5,181 nt of DNA from Microcaldota archaeon (GCA_021851535.1 JAJZDT010000012.1:1-5181), one strand, 5' to 3'. Positions 1-5,181 are shown, numbered from the stretch's first letter. A program made the numbers and translations. The notes: generated from the letters alone by a model not told the origin.

Positions 1-103
1 TTCCATAAAGCAATCAAAAGAAAATGCATACATCCAATTTGAACAAATATATAGACTTGAGAAAAAGGATGTCGATGCGCTTGTGGAAATGGCCCCTATA
101 TAA
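1..103 (+). CDS. C-terminal end of an unidentified protein (5' truncated)
   Basis: The frame beginning at base 2 is open from the window edge to a TAA at 101-103, giving 33 residues that end in DVDALVEMAPI. The other two plus frames hit stops early (TAA at 5-7, TGA at 40-42). The composition (Lys, Glu, Gln, a YIQFEQIYRLEKKD stretch) looks like a charged amphipathic C-terminal helix and so like real coding sequence. It is too short for me to assign a family. The gene runs convergently toward the small minus-strand gene ending at 168, with only 64 bases between the two stop codons. The alternative is a chance open stretch, because 33 codons is not decisive in AT-rich DNA. Confidence 0.5.
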   Translation, partial: SIKQSKENAYIQFEQIYRLEKKDVDALVEMAPI

Positions 104-139
104 AATAATGTATCAACATTCGTGTCTATAAAATTAAGT

Positions 140-158
140 GCCAGCCAAAATGGCCGGC
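140..158 (-). terminator. Hairpin just downstream of the small minus-strand gene, possible terminator
   Basis: The arms 140-147 and 151-158 pair around a 3-base loop. Read as minus-strand RNA, all eight positions pair (GCCGGCCA / TGGCUGGC), one of them as a G-U wobble. Read as plus-strand RNA, that same position is an A-C mismatch. The hairpin starts 9 bases after the minus-strand stop codon and is followed by ACTTAATTTTATAG, a weak T-rich run. It is one of the most GC-rich spots in an AT-rich region. A role in ending or stabilising the minus-strand transcript is inferred. The T-run is too weak for certainty. Confidence 0.4.
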
Positions 159-167
159 TAAATCTGT

Positions 168-434
168 TTATTCGCAGTTTTCGGCAATTAACAATGCTGA
201 AATACCTACACTTATTTGCTTCTTTGCAGCATATGATTTTGCTGCCTTTATGCTAGATATAAGTTTATCTGCCAAAATATCTTTTAAGGCAGAATCCATT
301 ACTAGATCATGCTTTATATCTAGCGCCATGTAGGCATCTCTAAAGTTGTTGCTACCAAGTGCGTCTCTTACTATTCTACGCACGCACTCCGCACTACTTT
401 CCAATCCACCATTTCTATCTATACTTTCTACCAT
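168..434 (-). CDS. Hypothetical small helical protein, 88 aa
   Basis: I do not recognise a family. The 88 residues look soluble and almost entirely helical: a segment around residues 11-27 (SSAECVRRIVRDALGS), another around 30-46 (NFRDAYMALDIKHDLVM), and a long one from about 47 to 85 rich in Ala, Lys and Ile. There are two cysteines (C17 and the penultimate C87), no signal peptide and no obvious catalytic motif. I chose ATG at 434 because AGGGTG at 441-446 sits 6 bases upstream as a Shine-Dalgarno site. A GTG at 443, 3 codons upstream, is in frame but would lie inside that site. The gene is divergent from the surface-protein gene and convergent with the truncated gene at the left edge. The helix-pair pattern is loosely TPR-like, but no consensus is visible. 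Confidence 0.7.
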   Translation of the reverse strand: MVESIDRNGGLESSAECVRRIVRDALGSNNFRDAYMALDIKHDLVMDSALKDILADKLISSIKAAKSYAAKKQISVGISALLIAENCE

Positions 435-623
435 ATTCCCCACCCTGTTATGGCCTACTGTACAGACTTTAATTATCTAGTGATTATTGTGATATAATAA
501 GGTTATGTTTTAGCGGAATTTAAAGAATTAAAAATACACTCTATGTTAAGGAATGGATTTTATAGTGTAGCAGAAGTTTTTAATATACTCTGGTTTATGT
601 ATATCATAAATTGGTGTTTAGTT
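435..623. promoter_or_regulatory. Divergent intergenic region with shared TATA-like element
   Basis: This stretch separates the minus-strand small gene from the plus-strand surface-protein gene. GATATAATAAGG at 491-502 reads as CCTTATTATATC on the other strand. A TATA box there would place the minus-strand transcript start near 468, about 34 bases before its ATG. On the plus strand, TATA-like candidates are this same element, TTTAAAG at 519-525, and TTAAAAATAC at 529-538. The latter two would start RNA after the ATG at 543 and so favour the start at 624. A GTGAT direct repeat (480-484 and 489-493) flanks the element. All of this is inferred from base patterns; no RNA gene is seen here. Confidence 0.35.
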
Positions 624-1874
624 ATGGCAATAAATGGTAAAATGCTTATGATTCTAGCAGCGGTAATAGTTGTAGTAGCTATATTAGTTGTGTTTGTTGG
701 TCGTTCTAGCAGTCCATCATCTACTAATAAGGGGAGCACATTTAATACCTCAAGTGCCTCAAGCTCACAGAAAACCTCTTTAAGTGTATCACCTTCAGAA
801 TCATCTGCGTATACAACGCTATCATCTAAGAAGAATATAGGTTTTGAATCGCTTCTTAATTATGTAACGGATACCAATTCAACAAATAGTACCCCTATAA
901 TGATTGATTATAAAGGTACTGCAAGTGGTACATATAGCGTATTATCGCTTGATTTTCCTATTAATTTAGAGTATGCAAATGTCAACAATAATTGGAGATT
1001 GAAGCTAAACGCAACCTCCATTCCACTATTTGGAAATATAACAGCTTATAGTATATATAAAAATGGAACACTTTATTCATGTTCTCAAAATACTGTATAT
1101 AATGATTCTGGAAGGAGCGTTAGTACACAATGTAGAATTGAGAAAAATAATAGTATATCTGGAATTAGTGTAAGTAGCTTATCAAATTATAATATAAAAA
1201 TAAATAAAATAAGCGAAAGTTCGTATAACGGAATTCCCTGCCTTTTTGTTTCAGGCAATGCGGATAATATAACGACACCAGAAAGTTCAAATAGTACAGT
1301 ACCGTCAAATTATAACGCTAATATAAATGTAAGCACCTGTATATATACACAATATAGGCTTCCACTTAATTTAAGTATCAATATGACTGCAATCAATAAG
1401 ACAAATAGCAATCAGAAAATAACATTAAATCTTAAATTGAATGAGGTATCAATTGTAAATAATGTTAATCAAACATATGTCGATACACTACCCGGTCCTA
1501 TAGTAAATTCTACGAGTTTATCTACATTTAATAATTCAAATGGAAATAATGGAGGTAGTACAAATCTACACGAATTTAATAATGCGTGTAATCAAACGGT
1601 GTTCTTATATGTTAATAAAGGATATGCAATATGTGGAAATTATAAAGTTGTTCTTGTAAGTGTTAGTTCTGAGAACATAACAACACCATATTCAACATTT
1701 AATATATATAATAATGAAACGGGTACTTTGATAATGGCTGGGTTATCGGCAGATCTATTCCAAACGAGTGATATCACATATAACAATGTGACGCTTGATA
1801 TTTATAATGCTGGCACATTTAACATGACAGGACTTCAAGATTCTGCAATTAGGTTAAGTATACAAAAAATATAA
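624..1874 (+). CDS. Membrane-anchored secreted Ser/Thr/Asn-rich glycoprotein-like protein
   Basis: The preferred start gives 416 residues. GGTG at 613-616 lies 7 bases before ATG 624. An in-frame ATG at 543 would add 27 residues but has no SD. The N-terminus is MAINGKM followed by one hydrophobic helix (about residues 7-25) ending before an Arg, as in a signal anchor. Residues 28-68 are a Ser/Thr-rich stalk. Then come a beta-strand-like domain (about 70-287), a Gly/Asn/Ser-rich linker (about 290-320) and a second beta-rich domain (321-416). About 22 N-X-S/T sequons are visible. Six cysteines follow the anchor (153, 170, 206, 239, 322, 337), spaced as if paired in order. This suggests an exported, glycosylated, disulfide-stabilised cell-surface protein. 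The last domain vaguely resembles beta domains of archaeal surface-layer proteins. I do not recognise an enzyme family. It converges on the pseudo-GTPase gene with 22 bases between stops. Confidence 0.8.
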   Translation: MAINGKMLMILAAVIVVVAILVVFVGRSSSPSSTNKGSTFNTSSASSSQKTSLSVSPSESSAYTTLSSKKNIGFESLLNYVTDTNSTNSTPIMIDYKGTASGTYSVLSLDFPINLEYANVNNNWRLKLNATSIPLFGNITAYSIYKNGTLYSCSQNTVYNDSGRSVSTQCRIEKNNSISGISVSSLSNYNIKINKISESSYNGIPCLFVSGNADNITTPESSNSTVPSNYNANINVSTCIYTQYRLPLNLSINMTAINKTNSNQKITLNLKLNEVSIVNNVNQTYVDTLPGPIVNSTSLSTFNNSNGNNGGSTNLHEFNNACNQTVFLYVNKGYAICGNYKVVLVSVSSENITTPYSTFNIYNNETGTLIMAGLSADLFQTSDITYNNVTLDIYNAGTFNMTGLQDSAIRLSIQKI

Positions 1875-1896
1875 CGTGAAATTTTTATACTTAATT
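1875..1896. terminator. Short AT-rich convergent intergenic spacer, possible T-run terminator
   Basis: Only 22 bases separate the two convergent stop codons. On the plus strand the sequence just after the TAA contains ATTTTTATACTTAATTTTA (1881-1899), a T-rich run of the kind that stops archaeal RNA polymerase. No stem-loop is evident. On the minus strand the transcript would have to end inside the surface-protein gene. Assigned from composition only. Confidence 0.3.
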
Positions 1897-2802
1897 TTAT
1901 TCCAGGTTCTTAATTGTACCTATGGCAAATATACGAGGTTGTTTTGTTCTAACGAGCAGCAATTTATCGTTTATTGAAAGCGGAAGCGCCTTTGCGAGAG
2001 ATATCTTTATTATATCATTATTTGTATCAAGAATTTTTGCTGCAGAATAAGAGAAGACTCCAGATACATCAAAGCGCTCTTTTGACACATCAATATTCAA
2101 TAATTTTGATTTGTTTATCTGTAACACTACATTTGCCGTTCTCTTTATCTGAGTTTTAGCCAAGATGTCTCCACGCTCAACATCTTTACTGTCTATGCCT
2201 TTTACTGCAATTCCTACACGTGTGCTCGCATCTGCAGATTCAACATCAACATCATGACTTTGTATGTGTCTAATAGATATGGTTTTTCCGCTTGTATGTA
2301 CTAAGTTATCATGAACTTTTATTGTCCCATTAATTACTATACCTAAAGCAATATCACCTACCCCTTTAACTGGAAACGCCTTGTCAATAACAACTTTTGG
2401 ATCTAAACTACTCTCTTTTTTCGTATTTATCGCGATATTTTCTATTAATTGAAGGATATTTTCACGGTTGCAGATTTCTGTATCTATAGATAAGTTTTTT
2501 GTTATGTGCTCCGCACCATTATCATCTGTTAATACTACACGTTTGCCCAGCAAATCAGAAGCTATTATAGCCTCTCCAAACAATGCATCTAAATTTCTGG
2601 TACTTATGATAACAATATCGCATAAAAAGATAGATTGCGCAAATCCATAATACTTTTCATTTATATCTGAGGGTGTCAATACTACAATGTTTGTGTCATT
2701 TATCCTTCTATTATAAAATACGACTCCGTTTTCAGTACCCTTCTTCCCAATAGACTGCGCAAGTTCAATATCATTCGGTATTGCCACTATAATGTTATTC
2801 AT
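1897..2802 (-). CDS. EF-Tu/EF1A/SelB-like pseudo-GTPase (degenerate G domain plus domains II and III)
   Basis: The 301-residue protein has the three-domain plan of a translation GTPase. Residues 1-125 sit where the G domain should be, but the P-loop (GxxxxGKS/T) is absent. LTPSDINE at 42-49 replaces the DxPGHE region, and LTDDNG (91-96) stands in for NKxD. Residues 136-216 are a clear domain II, with FPVKGVGDIALGIVINGTIKVHDNL and later GIDSKDVERGDILAK. Residues 220-301 fit domain III. SIGKKGTENG near the N-terminus matches my memory of archaeal EF1A/SelB-related proteins that have lost GTP binding. Their function is unknown to me; a tRNA- or ribosome-linked role is inference. No SD precedes the ATG, which follows an AT-only stretch, so leaderless translation or read-through from hsp20 is possible. 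It lies 42 bases downstream of hsp20 on the same strand. Confidence 0.85.
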   Translation of the reverse strand: MNNIIVAIPNDIELAQSIGKKGTENGVVFYNRRINDTNIVVLTPSDINEKYYGFAQSIFLCDIVIISTRNLDALFGEAIIASDLLGKRVVLTDDNGAEHITKNLSIDTEICNRENILQLIENIAINTKKESSLDPKVVIDKAFPVKGVGDIALGIVINGTIKVHDNLVHTSGKTISIRHIQSHDVDVESADASTRVGIAVKGIDSKDVERGDILAKTQIKRTANVVLQINKSKLLNIDVSKERFDVSGVFSYSAAKILDTNNDIIKISLAKALPLSINDKLLLVRTKQPRIFAIGTIKNLE

Positions 2803-2844
2803 AACTAAGTATTAAAAAACAAAAAATAAAAATAGAGTACCTAT
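2803..2844 (-). terminator. T-rich tract between hsp20 and the pseudo-GTPase gene
   Basis: On the minus strand this 42-base spacer reads CTCTATTTTTATTTTTTG (2838-2821) and then six more Ts (2820-2815), with no hairpin. Such T-tracts are the usual intrinsic stop signal for archaeal RNA polymerase, so it may end the hsp20 transcript. The same stretch is at the distance expected for a TATA element of a leaderless downstream mRNA, which leaves open a combined terminator and weak promoter. Confidence 0.45.
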
Positions 2845-3285
2845 TTATTCTACTTTAATCTCCCTACTTTTTTTATCCCTAGCTTTTTTTATCTCTATAC
2901 TTAAAACCCCATTTCTATAACTTGCTTTTGAACTATCTGCAACTACTGGTTCTGGCAAGCGTAATGTTCTATAATACCCAGAGGATGATCTCTCTTTTCT
3001 ATAAAAATTCTTTCCAGATTCCTCTTTTTCATCATATCGTTCTGCCTTTATTATTACCTCATCCTCTGTTACTTTTAGTTTAATGTCCTTTTTTTCTAAT
3101 CCGGGCATTTCAGCATTAACCTTAAACGAATCTCCATTATCTTGCAAATCTATTCTAGGTACTGCAAATCCCTCATTGAAGAATTCATTTATCTGACTTC
3201 CGCGGAACAGGGAGAAGGGATCTGAAATGATGTCTGAGAACTCAGGCATTGGCACTAATTTATATTTTTTCTTTTTTTCGTCCAT
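2845..3285 (-). CDS. hsp20: Small heat-shock protein, Hsp20/alpha-crystallin family
   Basis: This 146-residue protein is an ATP-independent holdase that binds unfolding proteins in the cytoplasm as a large oligomer and hands them to DnaK-type chaperones. A short N-terminal arm (1-41, with the aromatic-rich segment DPFSLFRGS) precedes the alpha-crystallin domain at about 42-135. Family marks seen are PRIDLQDN (43-50), EMPGLEKKDIKLKV (59-72), YYRTLRLPEPV (104-114) and the ASYRNGVLSIEI signature (121-132). The C-terminal tail has I143-K-V145, the I-x-I/V motif that docks onto neighbouring dimers. The length is typical of prokaryotic members. GTGAT at 3289-3293 is the SD, 3 bases before the ATG. 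The gene is divergent from the wHTH-grpE-dnaK operon and shares its control region, consistent with co-regulation under heat or protein-folding stress. Confidence 0.95.
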   Translation of the reverse strand: MDEKKKKYKLVPMPEFSDIISDPFSLFRGSQINEFFNEGFAVPRIDLQDNGDSFKVNAEMPGLEKKDIKLKVTEDEVIIKAERYDEKEESGKNFYRKERSSSGYYRTLRLPEPVVADSSKASYRNGVLSIEIKKARDKKSREIKVE

Positions 3286-3295
3286 TATATCACTT

Positions 3296-3320
3296 TGTCA
3301 ACTTTTTTTTGACATTTCAA
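3296..3320. promoter_or_regulatory. Candidate operator: three half-sites TGTCAA / TTGACA / TTTCAA
   Basis: TGTCAA at 3296-3301 and TTGACA at 3309-3314 form a perfect 6-bp inverted repeat with a 7-base spacer. TTTCAA at 3315-3320 directly adjoins and forms a second, overlapping inverted pair (TTGA-CATT-TCAA). From the TATA box below, the hsp20 transcript should start near 3322, so the array covers about the first 25 transcribed bases and ends 2 bases before the SD. A repressor bound there would block initiation. The adjacent wHTH protein is the obvious candidate ligand, by inference only. In the hsp20 mRNA the same repeat could form a 6-bp hairpin just upstream of the SD. Confidence 0.45.
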
Positions 3321-3344
3321 TATTTTATTTAATAAACAATAAAT

Positions 3345-3358
3345 TATTTAAACCTTTT
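3345..3358 (-). promoter_or_regulatory. hsp20 promoter: BRE and TATA box
   Basis: Read on the minus strand, AAAAGG (3358-3353) is immediately followed by TTTAAATA (3352-3345), a good match to an archaeal purine-rich BRE plus TATA box. It predicts transcription from about 3322, giving a leader of roughly 37 bases before the hsp20 ATG. The TATA core reads TATTTAAA on the plus strand and could in principle also serve the divergent regulator gene, with a start near 3375 and a leader of about 27 bases. A second plus-strand candidate is the TTATTTAATA stretch at 3326-3335. Confidence 0.55.
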
Positions 3359-3388
3359 GAATCATAATATATACACGTGGATTAAAGC

Positions 3389-3394
3389 GGAGGT
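3389..3394 (+). promoter_or_regulatory. Strong Shine-Dalgarno site that fixes the regulator start
   Basis: GGAGGT lies 7 bases upstream of ATG 3402. It is the longest match to the archaeal anti-SD in the window. It rules against the in-frame TTG at 3357, which has no SD and would place this site inside the coding sequence. Confidence 0.8.
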
Positions 3395-3401
3395 AAAAAT
3401 A

Positions 3402-3833
3402 ATGAGAAAGATAATAATAAAGGCTATAGACAAACCTTCAATAGATAAACCAGATTATATGATAAGCTGGTTTTGCGAGGCATTAGGTCTTAGCAATACC
3501 GATGATAAGAATACTATAGAAGCACAGCTTTTAAAATCATTTCTTATAGCAGCGCAAAAAAGCGACGGTATATCAAGTTCGCAAATAAAATTGAAGGGAG
3601 ACATAGCGCGTACTACTATAATTTACCACATGAATAGATTTATTGAGACCGGTCTTGTAGTAAAGAAAGGGCGCAAATATTATCTTAGATCAAATGCGCT
3701 ATCATCTGCAATAGAAGAAATAGAATATGACATAGATAGAGAGTTGCAGCGTATGCATGACATGGCTAAAATCTTCGATAGAAAGTTTAATAGTTATTAT
3801 AACAAAAAAGGAAAGGAAGTCAAAATTGACTAG
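3402..3833 (+). CDS. Winged helix-turn-helix (ArsR-like) regulator, probable heat-shock operon repressor
   Basis: The 143-residue protein has a charged N-terminal region with a WFCEALGLSN segment (23-32). A winged-helix domain follows at about 41-97: AQLLKSFLIAAQ, then SSSQIKLKGDIARTTIIYHMNRFIETGLVVKKGRKYYLR. The recognition helix is about 69-83 and the wing 85-96. A C-terminal amphipathic helix (about 98-131, EEIEYDIDRELQRMHDMAKIFD) could drive dimerisation. No metal-site cysteine cluster is seen (one Cys, C25), so metal sensing is unlikely. I recall similar wHTH proteins next to chaperone genes in other archaea, and Phr and HSR1 are established archaeal heat-shock wHTH regulators, though I cannot say this is an orthologue of either. 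It is first in an operon with grpE and dnaK and divergent from hsp20. Repression of hsp20 and of its own operon is inferred from that context. Confidence 0.8.
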   Translation: MRKIIIKAIDKPSIDKPDYMISWFCEALGLSNTDDKNTIEAQLLKSFLIAAQKSDGISSSQIKLKGDIARTTIIYHMNRFIETGLVVKKGRKYYLRSNALSSAIEEIEYDIDRELQRMHDMAKIFDRKFNSYYNKKGKEVKID

Positions 3834-3842
3834 GTGTTTTAA

Positions 3843-4442
3843 TTGTCCGACAAAAATTCTATTGGTAATGAAAATATCGTATCAGACAAATCTACTGATA
3901 TAAAAGATGCGAACTTGGGCGACGGGAAGGAAGGTAATGATATTCTATTAAAACAGAATAAAGATTTATCCGATAAGTTTCTGAGGCTTGCGGCGGAATT
4001 TGACAATTATAAAAAACGTTCTGCCATTGAAATAGAGAACTCAAAGGACATGGGAAAATTCGAAATGATGAAATCATTATTGACAATATTAGATGAATTT
4101 GAAATTACCGTAATGGCTGCATCTAAATCAAGTGATAAAAGTATGGCAAAAGGTATAGAAATGCTGTATATAAATTTTAGGGATGCACTCAAAAAGTTGG
4201 GGTTATCTGAAATAAATACTAAAGGTGTATACGATCCATATATACATGAAATTGTTATAATGCAAAAAGATAATGGTAAGGAGGGCACAATACTAGATGT
4301 AATAAAAAAAGGTTATATGTTCAATAATAAGTTGCTACGTGTTGCGTCTGTTATAGTATCATCAGGAAAAGAGAGTATAGATTCGGAAGAGTCCTATACT
4401 GATGGAAAAGAAAAAATTGATGAAAATAATGCTAAAAAATAA
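3843..4442 (+). CDS. grpE: GrpE, nucleotide exchange factor of DnaK
   Basis: This 199-residue GrpE releases ADP from DnaK as a dimer so that substrate can be discharged and ATP rebound. A charged, low-complexity N-terminus (1-33) leads to a long coiled-coil helix (about 34-95) with the family motif [14 protein letters not shown] at 47-60. Then come the shorter helices ([21 protein letters not shown], 101-121) and the beta domain that contacts Dna[11 protein letters not shown] (131-140), [26 protein letters not shown] (148-173). A hydrophilic tail follows. The start is TTG. A stop codon lies directly upstream in frame, so no longer start exists, and AGGTG at 3832-3836 is 6 bases away. That SD overlaps the TAG of the regulator gene, which implies translational coupling. 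It is followed after 13 bases by dnaK. The length is normal for the family. Confidence 0.96.
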   Translation: MSDKNSIGNENIVSDKSTDIKDANLGDGKEGNDILLKQNKDLSDKFLRLAAEFDNYKKRSAIEIENSKDMGKFEMMKSLLTILDEFEITVMAASKSSDKSMAKGIEMLYINFRDALKKLGLSEINTKGVYDPYIHEIVIMQKDNGKEGTILDVIKKGYMFNNKLLRVASVIVSSGKESIDSEESYTDGKEKIDENNAKK

Positions 4443-4455
4443 AAAAGTGATAAAT

Positions 4456-5181
4456 ATGAAAATAATTGGAATAGATCTCGGAACATCAAATTCTGCAGCT
4501 GCAGTTCTTCAGGGAGGGAGACCCGTTATAATACCAAGTAGTGAAGGTGCTAGTCAGTACGGTAAAGCATTCCCAAGCTATGTAGCATTTACAAAAGACA
4601 ATCAGAAACTTGTCGGAGAACCTGCAAGAAGACAGGCGGTTGCAAATAGCGAACGTACATTTTATGCGTTCAAAAGAAAGATGGGGACAGATTTCTTATA
4701 TAAAGCAAATAATAAGACGTATAAGCCACAGGATCTATCTGCGATGTTATTGCAGAAGATAAAGCAGGATGCAGAAGCATTTTTAGGTGAACCAGTAACA
4801 AAAGCTGTAATAACAGTACCGGCATACTTTGACGATAATCAAAGACAGGCTACAAAGGATGCGGGAGAGATTGCAGGACTTGAAGTTGTTAGATTGGTAA
4901 ATGAGCCTACCGCAGCATCGCTTGCTTATGGTATAGATAAAGTAGGAAAGGATATGAAGATATTAGTATACGATTTAGGCGGAGGTACGCTTGATGTAAC
5001 TATAATGGAATTTGGCAATGGGGTTTTTGAGGTAAAATCAACAAATGGAGATACGCATCTTGGAGGAACTGATATGGATAATTCTATCGTGGAGTTTCTA
5101 TTAAAAGAGGTAAAAACTCAGCATAATATAGATATCTCAAAAGACCTTCAGGCAATGCAGCGTTTACGTGAAGCAGGAGAG
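4456..5181 (+). CDS. dnaK: DnaK (Hsp70) chaperone, 3' truncated by the window
   Basis: The 242 codons present cover most of the ATPase domain of this ATP-driven chaperone, which acts with GrpE and DnaJ; dnaJ is not in the window. Seen in order: phosphate-1 loop [10 protein letters not shown] (4-13), the catalytic-lysine region AFKRKMGTD (K73 equivalent to E. coli K70), [20 protein letters not shown] (118-137), [11 protein letters not shown] (149-159), phosphate-2 loop [12 protein letters not shown] (171-182) and LGGTDMD (202-208). After KRKMGTD the sequence is short and lacks the roughly 23-residue insert of Gram-negative and eukaryotic Hsp70s, so it is of the Gram-positive/archaeal type. It resembles Thermoplasma DnaK as I remember it. 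ATG 4456 matches the family N-terminus and has GTGAT at 4447-4451. In-frame ATGs at 4420 and 4429 would overlap grpE but add non-conserved residues. The substrate-binding domain lies beyond the edge. Confidence 0.97.
   Translation, partial: MKIIGIDLGTSNSAAAVLQGGRPVIIPSSEGASQYGKAFPSYVAFTKDNQKLVGEPARRQAVANSERTFYAFKRKMGTDFLYKANNKTYKPQDLSAMLLQKIKQDAEAFLGEPVTKAVITVPAYFDDNQRQATKDAGEIAGLEVVRLVNEPTAASLAYGIDKVGKDMKILVYDLGGGTLDVTIMEFGNGVFEVKSTNGDTHLGGTDMDNSIVEFLLKEVKTQHNIDISKDLQAMQRLREAGE

Noticed and set aside
1974..2159. 61-codon plus-strand open frame inside the pseudo-GTPase gene
   Set aside because: It lies antisense to a well-supported domain II/III coding region and has no recognisable product.
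2468..2650. 60-codon plus-strand open frame inside the pseudo-GTPase gene
   Set aside because: It is antisense to the degenerate G domain and has no domain or SD of note.
3295..3315. HrcA/CIRCE-type operator in the hsp20/regulator spacer
   Set aside because: CIRCE is a 9-bp inverted repeat with a different sequence (TTAGCACTC type); the repeat here is shorter and unrelated.
3357..3401. Extended regulator reading frame starting at TTG 3357
   Set aside because: There is no SD before it, and the strong GGAGGT at 3389-3394 with 7-base spacing points to ATG 3402. The extension also overlaps the hsp20 promoter BRE.
3892..4288. Two minus-strand open frames opposite grpE
   Set aside because: Both are shadows of the conserved GrpE sequence; their translations are low-complexity Ser/Ile/Leu strings.
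4420..4455. Longer DnaK starting at ATG 4420 or 4429
   Set aside because: The added residues ([12 protein letters not shown]) are not part of the Hsp70 N-terminus, and ATG 4456 has a GTGAT SD and begins [10 protein letters not shown] as expected.
1..5181. CRISPR array, tRNA or rRNA genes, insertion sequences, toxin-antitoxin or phage genes
   Set aside because: I read both strands and saw no regularly spaced repeats, cloverleaf-type sequences, transposase motifs or defence-gene motifs.

Overview
This window looks like chromosomal DNA of an AT-rich archaeon (about one third G+C by eye, with heavy use of ATA for Ile and AGA for Arg). Three things point to Archaea. There is a degenerate EF1A/SelB-like pseudo-GTPase of a type I know only from archaea. 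There are BRE/TATA-type promoter elements. The Shine-Dalgarno sites (GGAGGT, AGGTG, GGTG, GTGAT) match an archaeal 16S 3' end. A DnaK/GrpE pair, a long N-glycosylation-rich surface protein and tight packing would fit a DPANN/Micrarchaeota-like or Thermoplasmata-like genome, but the exact lineage cannot be fixed from this sequence.

Left part (1-1874): the window opens with the last 33 codons of an unidentified plus-strand gene. A convergent minus-strand gene for an unrecognised 88-residue helical protein follows, with a strong hairpin just beyond its stop. A divergent promoter region then leads to a plus-strand gene for a membrane-anchored, secreted Ser/Thr/Asn-rich protein with about 22 N-glycosylation sequons and six cysteines outside its anchor.

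Middle (1897-3285, minus strand): a pseudo-GTPase related to EF-Tu/EF1A/SelB lies downstream of an Hsp20 small heat-shock protein, separated by a T-rich tract.

Right part (3286-5181): a 116-bp divergent control region separates hsp20 from a rightward operon. That operon encodes a winged-helix regulator, GrpE (TTG start, SD overlapping the preceding stop) and DnaK (cut by the window end). The control region carries a good BRE/TATA promoter for hsp20 and a three-half-site inverted repeat (TGTCAA...TTGACA-TTTCAA) between the predicted hsp20 start site and its SD. Together this reads as a compact protein-folding stress island. The wHTH protein is a plausible local repressor acting on hsp20 and on its own grpE-dnaK operon. 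The genes are individually familiar; the regulator-operator arrangement is the part most worth testing.
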